Under the pieces are notes generated by a model. It saw only the letters and a list, made by a program, of their open reading frames with translations, did not search any database and was not told the origin of the DNA. The translations under genes were made by a program, and so were the position numbers. This document shows positions 51,969 to 59,980 of a DNA stretch of 64,000 bases, one piece after another. Position 1 is the stretch's first letter; every line of letters starts with the position of its first letter. The DNA comes from Pseudomonas fluorescens (GTDB lineage: Bacteria > Pseudomonadota > Gammaproteobacteria > Pseudomonadales > Pseudomonadaceae), in NCBI RefSeq assembly GCF_902497875.1, contig NZ_CABVHY010000017.1, positions 62,001 to 126,000 on the forward strand, given 5' to 3'.

Positions 51969-52643
51969 ATGACAGTCGATATCAGCAACTACACCATCGC
52001 GACTCCCCTGCCCATCTCCGAAACCAATCCTATCGCCCTTGAAATCATCGGCTGGAGGGCGCTGCTCGAATGCCCGGACATCATTTCGATGCTCGACGAC
52101 GGCTCGCTTCAACTCACAGCGCCAACAACCGGCGCTTCAAGCAAAAGCACCCACCGCACTCGCTGTGAATGGAAGGAACCCGGCTACTGGTTGTTTGCCA
52201 GCGCGGCGGATCACTGGAATCGGCAGGAAATGCGGGTGACGAAAGTCAATTCGGCGCAGAAAGTGGTGATTGCCCAGATTCATGTGAAAGGTTCCGAGAG
52301 ACCGCCCGTCAAGGTGTTCTGGAACAAGGGTAAAATCACCATGGGTTTTCGCTCGAGCTACCTTCAAGAAGACCCGGTGAACACCACGGTCCTGGAAAAC
52401 GTTCCACTCGGTGCGCTGTTCAAAGTCAACATCCACGCCAATGACAGCGGAGCCGTTTCGGTTTCCGCCAGCTGCAACGGCAGCAAATCCACTTCTCCAA
52501 TTCTTCGCCTCGATAACACCTGGGACACCAAGACACTCGCCTTCCACGGCGGCGTGTACAACCAGATCGACTATTCCGACACCACTGATCCAGACGATGG
52601 TTCGATCTGCATCATCAGCGATCTCTCCATAACGCACGGTTAA
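51969..52643 (+). CDS. Polysaccharide lyase family 7 (alginate lyase 2)-like protein
   Basis: A 224-residue beta-jelly-roll protein. The three PL7 landmarks can be traced in order: THRTRCEWKEPGYW for RTELR, VIAQIHVKG for QIH, and KTLAFHGGVYNQ for YFKAGVYNQ. The first motif is weakened (RTRCEW), so activity on alginate is uncertain. There is no signal peptide, odd for a polysaccharide lyase. AAGGAA precedes ATG 51969. A LexA box lies upstream. Confidence 0.8.
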   Translation: MTVDISNYTIATPLPISETNPIALEIIGWRALLECPDIISMLDDGSLQLTAPTTGASSKSTHRTRCEWKEPGYWLFASAADHWNRQEMRVTKVNSAQKVVIAQIHVKGSERPPVKVFWNKGKITMGFRSSYLQEDPVNTTVLENVPLGALFKVNIHANDSGAVSVSASCNGSKSTSPILRLDNTWDTKTLAFHGGVYNQIDYSDTTDPDDGSICIISDLSITHG

Positions 52644-52934
52644 TTGTGGGTGAGGACATCTCGCCCTGTATCAGGAGGTTTGTCTTCAGCTGTACTTCTT
52701 CAGCTGTACTGATGGATCGTCGGTAGCGAGATGGCGAAGGCCTATCTCGCTGTCGCATACGGTCATGGAGAGAAGCGGCGGAGATGAGTCTCGCCGTGCG
52801 ATTAACGGCACTTGAACAAAAAACCTCACCTTCCTACGATAGTTCTACGCAGTTGCTTAAGTACCCTGGCAATTGCGTGGGTGGTGAGTGTTCTGAACGC
52901 CTACCAAGCTCGCCATTCGCTTCACACGCAACTT
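52644..52934. other. Spacer with short repeats after the PL7 gene
   Basis: Contains a 14-base tandem duplication (CTTCAGCTGTACTT, 52684-52711) and a hairpin AGCGAGAT/ATCTCGCT (52725-52751). No gene is supported. Confidence 0.45.
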
Positions 52935-52987
52935 GAGCCTCTTCGGCTCTTCTTTCTCCCCATCAAAGAGCTCTGAGGCTCTTTTTT
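52935..52987 (+). terminator. Terminator pair
   Basis: GAGCC-tcttc-GGCTC (52935-52949) followed by T-rich sequence, then AGAGC-GCTCT with TTTTTT (52967-52987). The outer arms GAGCCTC and GAGGCTC can also pair with each other. Confidence 0.75.
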
Positions 52988-53041
52988 GGCCGGTGAAAAA
53001 TCATCCGCACCCTCTCCAGCCCCACTAAAGCGCAGATCTTT

Positions 53042-53305
53042 CTACTTTGGCCTCAGAGTGAAATCTTCACCTGCAACGGCACGCAAATAAGCCTGATCAG
53101 CCTCGATCCGAAGGTCACGCCACTCTTGCCAAGTGACTATTTTCAGCCGGTCCATCTCATCTGCGTGCCGAAGTAACTCATCGTGATAGACATCCGGGCA
53201 GTTCATCCGAAGTGCTCGATCATCCAAGGCGTCGTGCCAGGAACTGAGAGCTAGCAGCTTGCGTTCTTCATCTGGCGTCAGCAGACCGTCTTGAAAGGAT
53301 TTCAT
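53042..53305 (-). CDS. Hypothetical 87-residue protein
   Basis: A soluble, charged, helical protein (SFQDGLLTPDEERKLLALSSWHDALDDRALRMNCPDVYHDELLRHADEMDRL). No family recognised; codon use is host-like. Start ATG 53305. It lies in the accessory stretch between PL7 and the sterol desaturase gene. Confidence 0.65.
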   Translation of the reverse strand: MKSFQDGLLTPDEERKLLALSSWHDALDDRALRMNCPDVYHDELLRHADEMDRLKIVTWQEWRDLRIEADQAYLRAVAGEDFTLRPK

Positions 53306-53402
53306 GAGATCGGCAATCCTGAAGTTCTTTCTGGATGGATCAGATAGCTCGGTCTGATGTTCAACGCACCCGACCAGAGGTTTAGCGGCTGATCAGCGTC
53401 AG

Positions 53403-53463
53403 GGGGTTCCCCCAGGAACCCTGGATTCAGTGAGTGTTTTCTTGAGCAAGAAAACACTCACTG
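53403..53463. repeat. Two strong hairpins before the 76-residue gene
   Basis: GGGTTCC-ccca-GGAACCC (53403-53420) and a perfect 16-base stem CAGTGAGTGTTTTCTT with GAGC loop (53428-53463). They lie just downstream of the minus-strand gene ending at 53486 and probably terminate it. Confidence 0.7.
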
Positions 53464-53485
53464 GCCGGGCTTTCGGCTTTCGTAC

Positions 53486-53716
53486 TTACCGCCTGTCATC
53501 AGATAGCGGCGTCTGCTCATCGGCCGCCGGCAGATCCATCTCCGCGGGGTCTTTCCAATCTTCCGGGCGCCCATTCGATACTTCGTCCGGACCGCGCAGC
53601 GGATCGTATTTGCCGGGACGTTCAGGATCGACCGGCGGCTTGCCTGCGTCCGACTCTGGTTTGGGAGGGGCTGACCCTTGCATCTTCTTGTCCTGGACAC
53701 TCGAACTGGTAGCCAT
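53486..53716 (-). CDS. Small acidic, probably disordered protein
   Basis: A 76-residue protein rich in Asp, Glu, Pro and Lys (DAGKPPVDPERPGKYDPLRG, DWKDPAEMDLPAADEQTPLS) with no predicted fold. GAGGTG lies before ATG 53716. Composition is like stress-related hydrophilic proteins; the small gene at 54007 is of the same kind. Confidence 0.6.
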   Translation of the reverse strand: MATSSSVQDKKMQGSAPPKPESDAGKPPVDPERPGKYDPLRGPDEVSNGRPEDWKDPAEMDLPAADEQTPLSDDRR

Positions 53717-54006
53717 ACGCACCTCACTATTGTTGAGCTCCAGCAATTCTGGGGCGTACAGGTTTGAAGTCAGGACTGAGAGTGAGGTGCGATTGAGTTG
53801 ACGAGCGGCAGGTGCACACAAACGGCCAGCGCCGGGCTTTTCGTTCTGGCGTTAACATTTTTTTCACGACTTGGTGCGTATTGTTGTTCCTGCTCCTTGC
53901 AAGATCTTAAGCCCGCTAATCCCCATCGCGGGCTTTTCTTTGCCTGCGATTTACTGGGGCAGCCCATCCTTTTCATCCTGGCCTACGCTTTCAATTCCTC
54001 GATTCA

Positions 54007-54183
54007 TTACAGATGTCGGCCGTTTTCCTTCAAATCATCCAGATCCTGGTCATCCGGGTTGATATCGGCCCGTCGTTTCGCCGGGCCATTCGGGCGAAGG
54101 GCATCGTTATCCCTCTCTACCTCTCCTGGCATGAGGGCTTCATCGGGATTCTCTGTATCTGGCGGACGCTGATTACTGGCCAT
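54007..54183 (-). CDS. 58-residue acidic small protein
   Basis: Starts ASNQRPPDTENPDEALMPGE and ends NPDDQDLDDLKENGRHL. GAGGTGAGCT before ATG 54183 is a very good ribosome site and the same GAGGTG as in the gene at 53486. The protein is disordered and hydrophilic. No family known to me. Confidence 0.6.
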   Translation of the reverse strand: MASNQRPPDTENPDEALMPGEVERDNDALRPNGPAKRRADINPDDQDLDDLKENGRHL

Positions 54184-54524
54184 AGCTCACCTCACAAGCG
54201 GTCTTGTTCCCACAAGATTTAGAGAAGCGCCAAATCGCCAACGCTCAAAGTAAATTAATTACTCACCCCTAAATCACGCGCATGCACTCCCCAACGGCAA
54301 CCCGCGGAACAGATGAGTGCAGCCTAGCGAATTTGGATCAACCAGATGGAGCAAGGTTCTACGAAGACAACGTAGCCGATGGCAGCCACTGCACAGTAGT
54401 AACCCATCCCCGGCGTCCCTGCCGATCCTCTCCACACCAGAATCCACAATCGGTAACAAGTCACGGCTTGCCTAAGGCAGCCTGGAATGGGATGGTTTTC
54501 TGTTGATTGTTTTGGAGGGATCCC
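54184..54524. other. Gene-free spacer
   Basis: No gene, repeat or RNA could be supported in these 341 bases. Short frames on both strands lack ribosome sites. Confidence 0.4.
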
Positions 54525-54644
54525 ATGACCACATTTCAATTCATCGTAGGCATGGTTTTATGCCTCACTGCGCTCGGCGTAAGAGCTTACTTACTCTTTC
54601 AATATCACGGAAAAGAAAAGGTCGGCCGATCGAAAAACCAGTGA
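54525..54644 (+). CDS. 39-residue single-span membrane protein
   Basis: TTTQFIVGMVLCLTALGVRA-like core: MTTFQFIVGMVLCLTALGVR then AYLLFQYHGKEKVGRSKNQ. One hydrophobic span (residues 4-26) and a basic tail, so the C-terminus should be inside. TTGGAGG lies seven bases before ATG 54525, and a rho-independent terminator follows at 54743. Similar to small membrane proteins of stress or toxin type; not identified. Confidence 0.6.
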   Translation: MTTFQFIVGMVLCLTALGVRAYLLFQYHGKEKVGRSKNQ

Positions 54645-54742
54645 ATAGCGGCAAGATCAATCTCTGATGCTTGCCGTTAAAGGCTCTGATAGCCTGCCAG
54701 TCATCTTCGCCAGACATTAAGGGATGATGGCGAAAATAGAAG

Positions 54743-54778
54743 CCCTGAAGGCGCCAACCTTCAGGGTTTTGCTTTTTT
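54743..54778 (+). terminator. Terminator after the 39-residue protein gene
   Basis: CCCTGAAGG-cgccaa-CCTTCAGGG followed by TTTTGCTTTTTT. Confidence 0.85.
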
Positions 54779-54861
54779 AGCATTCGGTTGACCGAAACAG
54801 CGGTCAAATCTTGAAGCTGTCGACCCATTGCTTCAGCCGGTTGGCCTGCTGAGACAACGCA

Positions 54862-55845
54862 TCACAATCCCTCAAGGTCTCGTTGAGGTTGACCACGCCC
54901 TGCTGGTTCAGCAGGTTGATCAGGATGCGCAAGCAGGCGCCGCTCAAGCTGGGGCGGACGCTCATGCTCCGGCGGCGCCCACAAGTGCTTCAGGCGCTGC
55001 ATCAGGCTTCCCGGCTGTGCCACGTCGCGCCACATCGCGATGAACTCATGGAAGTTGAGGGTTAGCGGGTTGTAACTGTAGACCTGACGTTTGATGCCGT
55101 AATCCACGGGTTCCTGCTCTTGTACGTAGGTGCCGAACAGGCGGTCGAAAATGATCAGCACGCCGCCGTAGTTTTTGTCGATATAACAGTCGTTACGGCC
55201 GTGATGAGCGCGGTGATTGCTGGGAGTGTCGAACAGGTACTCCAGAACAGGATGCAGCTTGCCGACGCTTTCGGTATGGATGAAGAACTGATACACCAGG
55301 TTGCAGGCGTACAGGATGAACACCACCGCCGGATGCACACCCAGCAGCACCAGCGGCATGAAAAACAGCCACCAGCCGGTGATCGAATAAAGCATCGATT
55401 GGCGCATGGCGGTCGTCATGTTCATGTGCTCGCCGCTGTGGTGCACGACGTGGGCGCTCCAGAACCAGCGCACGCGATGGCTGCAGCGATGGAACCAGTA
55501 GTAGCAGAATTCGATGCCTAGGAAAATTGGCAGCAAGGTCCAGCCGTTGATTGGAATCGTGAAGAAGCGATGGTCCCAGAACCAGAATATGGCGGCGCCG
55601 ACGAATATCACATGCGCCGCCAGCTCGAACAGCTGGTAGCTGGTGCCGAGGGTGAGGTTCGTGCAGATGTCCTTCCAAGAGAACTGCTGGCGCTTGCCGC
55701 GCTTGCGCATGACCTGCCATTCGATGGCAAAGCCGACCAGGAACAAAGGTGTCATGCCGATCAGCACTACTTGCTTCCATTCTATATGAGAGCCGAAAGT
55801 GGCTTCCATCCAGGCAATCAGATCTATCACGATGCACCGCTCCAT
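54862..55845 (-). CDS. Sterol desaturase/fatty acid hydroxylase-family membrane protein
   Basis: A 327-residue di-iron hydroxylase-like protein with four to five hydrophobic spans. The histidine boxes are all present: HRCSH (about 118-122), HVVHH (about 131-135) and a later HRAHH with another His in NLHEF-like position. Such enzymes hydroxylate or desaturate lipids. The last 30 residues (PPQLERRLLAHPDQPAEPAG) look unlike the family, and the other frame there encodes a different tail, so the 3' end may have been rearranged. Start ATG 55845; GTG 55830 is an alternative. Divergent from an AraC gene. Confidence 0.88.
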   Translation of the reverse strand: MERCIVIDLIAWMEATFGSHIEWKQVVLIGMTPLFLVGFAIEWQVMRKRGKRQQFSWKDICTNLTLGTSYQLFELAAHVIFVGAAIFWFWDHRFFTIPINGWTLLPIFLGIEFCYYWFHRCSHRVRWFWSAHVVHHSGEHMNMTTAMRQSMLYSITGWWLFFMPLVLLGVHPAVVFILYACNLVYQFFIHTESVGKLHPVLEYLFDTPSNHRAHHGRNDCYIDKNYGGVLIIFDRLFGTYVQEQEPVDYGIKRQVYSYNPLTLNFHEFIAMWRDVAQPGSLMQRLKHLWAPPEHERPPQLERRLLAHPDQPAEPAGRGQPQRDLEGL

Positions 55846-55928
55846 ACCCTTGGTCGATGCTCTGGATTTTGGCCCAGGGAAAACTTAATGGCTTGACCGC
55901 GGCAGACAATTATTTGACAGTTCTCGCC

Positions 55929-56963
55929 ATGAACCAAACCATAACGGATTCTCCGCCTCGGGGCGTAGTCCCTAGCACCTACGTGCGGCTGCTGTATGAG
56001 TACCTTGAAACGCGGGGTGTGGTTGCCGGCGCGTTGCTGGGCGTCGCCGCGCCGCAAACTGCCGACCGCAGCTCGCAGCGTTACCCGGTAGCGGCCTGGC
56101 GCGACTTGTTACAGCGCGCCGCCGAACACTTGAATGACCCCTTGCTAGGCCTTCATCTGGGCCAGACTATTACGCCGGCTCATTTCGGCATAATGGGCTA
56201 TGTGCTGTTGGCTTGTCCGAACCTTGGTGCGGCGCTGGCCCGTGCCTTGCAATACCAGCGCCTGCTGTATGACGTCAATCCAATGCGAAGCACCTTGGAG
56301 GGCAGCGACCTGCTGCTGGAGTGGGGCGTCGACAAGGGCCGTCCCGGGCCGCTGGTGGACGAGTGCGCCATCACCGCGCTGTTGCAGCTGACGCGCAACG
56401 TTACCGGTCGCCACATCGTAGCCCGGGAAATCCGCTTTCCCAATCCGCCGCCGGCCGACATCCAGCCATACCGAGACTGGTTTGGCTGTCCAGTATTGTT
56501 CGACCAGCCGCAAACCTCGATTCGTTTTCCGCAAGCGTTGCTGACCTTGCCAATGCGGCAGCCTGATACGGTCCTGCTGAATATCCTGGAAAGGCAGGCC
56601 AATGACCTGCTGGCGCTATTGCCGCCCAGCGGCGATTTCGAGCATGCAGTACGACGCTGCATCGTCCGCCTGGTGCGCGAAGGACAGCCGGAGTTGGATC
56701 GGGTAGCCAGCGAGCTACACGTTTCGGCACGTACCTTACATCGCCGACTGGCTGTCGACGGCATCAACTTCAGGGAGCTACGCGAGAGTATCCGCCAGCG
56801 CCTGGCCGAGGATTATCTGGCCGAGCCGAGTCTGCAGTTAACTGAAATCGCCCAGTTACTGGGTTACTCCGAGCAAAGCGCGTTTACCCGCGCATTCCGG
56901 CGCTGGAGCGGGCAGGCGCCCTATGCTTACCGGCTGCGATTACGCAGCTCCACTACCGAATAA
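55929..56963 (+). CDS. AraC-family regulator (OruR/ArgR-like architecture)
   Basis: A 344-residue protein with the PF12625-like N-terminal domain (LLQRAAEHLNDPLLGLHLGQTITPAHFGIMGYVLLACPNLGAALAR) and a C-terminal AraC DNA-binding domain (LDRVASELHVSARTLHRRLAVDGINF; LTEIAQLLGYSEQSAFTRAFRRWSG). ATG 55929 is preferred as it begins the conserved part. It is divergent from, and probably controls, the sterol desaturase gene. Confidence 0.9.
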   Translation: MNQTITDSPPRGVVPSTYVRLLYEYLETRGVVAGALLGVAAPQTADRSSQRYPVAAWRDLLQRAAEHLNDPLLGLHLGQTITPAHFGIMGYVLLACPNLGAALARALQYQRLLYDVNPMRSTLEGSDLLLEWGVDKGRPGPLVDECAITALLQLTRNVTGRHIVAREIRFPNPPPADIQPYRDWFGCPVLFDQPQTSIRFPQALLTLPMRQPDTVLLNILERQANDLLALLPPSGDFEHAVRRCIVRLVREGQPELDRVASELHVSARTLHRRLAVDGINFRELRESIRQRLAEDYLAEPSLQLTEIAQLLGYSEQSAFTRAFRRWSGQAPYAYRLRLRSSTTE

Positions 56964-57014
56964 AGCTCATCAGCAGATACGGAAAGTGCACGTCAAGGGT
57001 GCCGGGGTATCGCC

Positions 57015-57257
57015 GTGGCAGATCCGGCATGCGCTGGAACCAGCGGTTATGTGCTGGTGGATATCACTTTGCGCATGCTGCAGCCACCAGAACTGAAGCG
57101 GGCCCAGGGCTTCGACGAGAGTTACATCATTGATCGCGGACTGTTCGTGGATCCGGTCACCGGTGCCGAGCTTTCATCGCGCCTCTCTTTGATCCGGCTC
57201 ATACCGGGCCATCAACCAATAGCCCACAAACACACATACGCCAGCCTGAAGGCCTGA
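57015..57257 (+). pseudogene. C-terminal fragment of a DNA cytosine methyltransferase
   Basis: VLVDITLRMLQPPELKRAQGFDESYIIDRG is the C-terminal motif IX-X region of C5-methyltransferases (normally followed by GNSVSP). No catalytic PC motif or AdoMet-binding region lies upstream in any frame, and the end is altered, so only a remnant is left. Confidence 0.7.
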
Positions 57258-57276
57258 TGCCGGGTCGACGGCACTA

Positions 57277-57462
57277 TCACTCATTTTCATCTAATCGGAA
57301 CCTGCTCAAGACAGGGGATCCCGACAGCTTGCTGATCTCAACCTCAACATGCCTCCCGCCACAGTGCTCGCAATTGAAGACCTGACCGTCGATGTCCTCG
57401 TCAAAGCAAAGCTCTACGGACGTATCTTGTTTGCATTTCTGGCAGATGAGTTTTTTCGTCAT
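57277..57462 (-). CDS. 61-residue zinc-ribbon-like protein
   Basis: Two CxxC pairs, ICQKCKQ and NCEHCGG, 22 residues apart, suggest a zinc ribbon; between them is an acidic segment (ELCFDEDIDGQVF). AGGGG lies before ATG 57462. Unknown function; such proteins are common near prophage and island genes. Confidence 0.65.
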   Translation of the reverse strand: MTKKLICQKCKQDTSVELCFDEDIDGQVFNCEHCGGRHVEVEISKLSGSPVLSRFRLDENE

Positions 57463-57511
57463 GGCTGTAACCCCTGAGAATTTAACCGCCTGAGCTTAGC
57501 CAACTTTTCCT

Positions 57512-58007
57512 ATGACCACCGAGACACATTCTCATGCCCCCCTGACGGTGTCGCCCGGCAAGACCCAGGGCTACGACAATCCCATCCACCTGAAGATCAC
57601 CATGGGCGCGGCGTTGCGCGAGGTGGTTGGCGAGTGCCTGCGGTCGTCCGTGGTGTCGCCGTACCTGATCCACTACAAGCCGAAAGCCCGGCGCCGGGAA
57701 CAGATCGATGCGAAGGACCACTGGACCTCGGTGACACCGGACTATCTGACCAAGGAGTTCAGCAAGGCCCGGGACGCAGCGCACGCATACGACACGCGCC
57801 ATCCGGCGAGCGCCATCCGGCGAGCGCCCCACTTTTCACGAGATCCGCGCTTTGGGTGCATGGCTGTACGAGCAGCAGGGTTTTGCTCAGGAATACATTC
57901 AGGGTTTGATGGGTCATACGGACGAGAAGATGACGAAGCACTATCAGGAGGGGCACGACGAAAAAGTAATCGAGTACCTGGAGGTGGACGCCGAGTTGGC
58001 GTTCTGA
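57512..58007 (+). pseudogene. C-terminal half of a phage-type integrase, frame broken
   Basis: The first part (HLKITMGAALREVVGECLR, DAKDHWTSVTPDYLTKEFSKARDAA) and, in another frame from about 57823, RPTFHEIRALGAWLYEQQGF and GLMGHTDEKMTKHYQEGHD with HxxR and the active-site Tyr, make one integrase. A 14-base tandem duplication (57796-57823) sits at the break. The N-terminal half is absent. It is the scar of an older phage at the same tRNA-Val locus. Confidence 0.8.
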
Positions 58008-58043
58008 GTGGGGGTTTTGCAAAGTTTTGCAAATCGCAGACAA

Positions 58044-58072
58044 CAAAAAAGGGCCCACCTTTCGGTGAGCCC
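58044..58072 (-). terminator. Terminator of the tRNA-Val locus
   Basis: On the minus strand GGGCTCACC-GAAA-GGTGGGCCC followed by TTTTTT, 35 bases after the CCA end of the tRNA-Val fragment. It is probably the original host terminator of the tRNA operon. Confidence 0.85.
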
Positions 58073-58106
58073 TTCTAGACCGCCCAGCAGAGCGGATTTT
58101 GTTTGG

Positions 58107-58152
58107 TAGGCGCGATTGGACTCGAACCAACGACCCCCACCATGTCAAGAGC
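58107..58152 (-). repeat. tRNA-Val(GAC) 3' fragment, attachment site
   Basis: On the minus strand the sequence from the anticodon loop (CTTGACATGGTGG) through the T arm (GGTTCGAGTCC) to GCGCCTACCA equals the 3' part of Pseudomonas tRNA-Val(GAC). The 5' part does not fit: its D arm and anticodon-stem half cannot pair. This is the core of an integrase attachment site, with element DNA starting on its right. Confidence 0.82.
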
Positions 58153-58225
58153 CACCCTGCTAAGCGCTGAGCCACGTAGCTCAAGGCCCTAAGAGAACGC
58201 CCATTCACATCATGAGGCGTCAACA

Positions 58226-59182
58226 ATGGCTAACATCCGCTCCCTACCATCAGGAAACTGGAACGCTCAGATACGACTGAAAGGAAAACCTGCCCAGTCT
58301 AAAACCTTCCCTACTCAGGCATTGGCTCAGGCATGGGCTGACCAGCTTGAAGCTGTCACCAAGAAACACCAGACCCATACGCTTTACACCCTAGGCATGA
58401 CCTACTGTGAAACCCTACTCAAGGGTAAGGGTAGCTACGACCATGCAATCAAGATCGTTGATCAGCTCTTTGCTGCCTTCCCTCAGTCAATCCATGACAT
58501 CACCCCTCAGCTAGTCAATGACTTCAAGCTGAAGCGTCTACAGACGGTCAAGCCTGCTACCTGTCGTACACAGCTAGCGTTCATGTCCCGTTTCTTCAGG
58601 TTCGCTAAGCGTGGCCTGCTAATCGACATACACAACCCCGTAAGTGACATAACCCTACCCAAACCAGACAAGTCCAGCGACAAGGTAATCAGTGCTGGCG
58701 AGCTTAGACAATTGCTCAACAAGCTATCCCCCACCATGGCTCTCATCGTAGAGCTTGCCTATGAAACCGCTATGAGACGCTCAGAGATACTCAAGCTCAC
58801 AGTTAATTGCCTTCACCTGGAGGAACGAATTGCGGATGTGATTGATGGGAAGAACGGCACTAGGTCTGTGCCCTTAACCTTGCGTGCCATAGAGCTACTG
58901 AAAGAAGCTCAGAGACTAGCTCTAGCAGACCGAGCACACAGGGGAAGACTGTTTACTGTGACGCCTCATAGCGTCTCACAGGCGGTCAGATTGGCAAGGA
59001 ACAAAGCTGGCTTGGACTGTAGCGTAAGACTCCACCAGTTAAGACATACACGGATTACTAATGTAGCCAAGAAAGGCTTTAACAACGCTCAGATAATGAT
59101 TGTCTCAGGACATAGGGACACTAGGTCTGTAGCTAGATACTCTCACTTGAACGCTAAGGATGTACTTCACTTGATTGACTAG
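58226..59182 (+). CDS. int: Tyrosine recombinase (integrase) of the tRNA-Val element
   Basis: A complete 318-residue integrase. N-terminal arm-binding part (NIRSLPSGNWNAQIRLKGKPAQSKTFPTQALAQAWAD), core-binding domain, then catalytic domain with Arg in ETAMRRSEIL (about 182), HQLRHTRIT (about 269-277), GHRD and the nucleophile in ARYSH (about 305). It starts 74 bases from the att core and codon use is unlike the host's. It should insert the element at tRNA-Val. Confidence 0.93.
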   Translation: MANIRSLPSGNWNAQIRLKGKPAQSKTFPTQALAQAWADQLEAVTKKHQTHTLYTLGMTYCETLLKGKGSYDHAIKIVDQLFAAFPQSIHDITPQLVNDFKLKRLQTVKPATCRTQLAFMSRFFRFAKRGLLIDIHNPVSDITLPKPDKSSDKVISAGELRQLLNKLSPTMALIVELAYETAMRRSEILKLTVNCLHLEERIADVIDGKNGTRSVPLTLRAIELLKEAQRLALADRAHRGRLFTVTPHSVSQAVRLARNKAGLDCSVRLHQLRHTRITNVAKKGFNNAQIMIVSGHRDTRSVARYSHLNAKDVLHLID

Positions 59183-59183
59183 A

Positions 59184-59300
59184 CCTCCTGTAAGCTCATA
59201 GGAGCGACGATAGATAGTTAGTCTAACCCAATATAGCCGCTCCACCTAATAGCCCCCTCACAGGGGCTTACAGGAGGTTACAGGAGGTTACAGGAGGCTA
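59184..59300. repeat. Short tandem and inverted repeats after int
   Basis: Three tandem 10-base units CAGGAGGTTA/CTA (59271-59300) follow GCTTACAGGAGG (59266-59277), whose complement CCTCCTGTAAGC lies at 59184-59195. They may be arm-type integrase sites or an int terminator. Confidence 0.6.
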
Positions 59301-59376
59301 TAGTAATGGGATGATGGCTACTGAGAGTTACCTTTAGAAAATAATTTAAGGGTACGTGTCCCCTTTCTTCTCAAAA

Positions 59377-59585
59377 ATAAGTATATACATATAGGGCTGG
59401 TAACTATTTTCGACCCACGCTGAGTACTTTCCTCTCAGATATAAGTATATACATATAAGGCTGATAACTATTTTCAACCTCTTATGTATACGAAACTCCT
59501 AAAAATAAGTATATACATATAAGGCTAGTAACTCTTTTCAACCCTCCCTGCACCCTTTTCTCTCAAAAATAAGTATATACATATA
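59377..59585 (+). repeat. Four iterons at exact 64-bp spacing
   Basis: ATAAGTATATACATATA occurs at 59377, 59441, 59505 and 59569, each time exactly 64 bases apart. The first three are followed by a conserved GGCTGGTAACTATTTTC-like block. The core contains the palindrome GTATATAC. The stretch is very AT-rich. It precedes a replication-type operon and is best read as an iteron origin or a co-operative operator. Confidence 0.85.
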
Positions 59586-59701
59586 AGGGTGTTGATTTTC
59601 TACCTAGTTAAACTTTACCTCCTGAGTCAATGAGGGGGTAGGACTGTGTTTAACCAAAAGAAATAAGCACCATTTCCCCCAAAAACAATCGAGTATAAAA
59701 C

Positions 59702-59971
59702 ATGAGCATCACGCTAGAAGAAATTGTAGCTGTACAGCATCAAGCATTAAATACCCTACCCCGCAAGATCATCTATCTAATGATTCGTAACAGTGAAGAT
59801 GATACAGGCTGGGCCACCATATCCAGAGGTACATTCTCTGGAGCAACCGCACTACCACGCCGTAGCGTTGACTACGTAACAAAGCACCTGATGAGTGTTG
59901 GTCTGATTGAAAGGCGTAAGTCAGCAGACAACACCAACTCTCCATACCAATATCGCGTCATTGAAGCTTAA
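59702..59971 (+). CDS. Small winged-helix protein
   Basis: An 89-residue protein; the segment WATISRGTFSGATALPRRSVDYVTKHLMSVGLIERRKS is a winged-helix DNA-binding unit like those of plasmid and phage replication or regulation proteins. First gene after the iterons. There is no clear ribosome site upstream of ATG 59702 (possibly leaderless). Confidence 0.65.
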   Translation: MSITLEEIVAVQHQALNTLPRKIIYLMIRNSEDDTGWATISRGTFSGATALPRRSVDYVTKHLMSVGLIERRKSADNTNSPYQYRVIEA

Positions 59972-59980
59972 GGAACCACT

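Noticed and set aside
54565..54828. Minus-strand 87-codon frame
   Set aside because: It is antisense to the 39-residue gene and covers its terminator; no ribosome site. Kept out, although it cannot be fully excluded.
58107..58190. Intact tRNA-Val
   Set aside because: Only the part from the anticodon loop to CCA fits; the 5' acceptor strand, D arm and 5' anticodon stem do not pair.
59377..59585. CRISPR array
   Set aside because: The repeats are spaced 64 bases apart, the intervening sequences are conserved rather than unique, and no cas gene is near.
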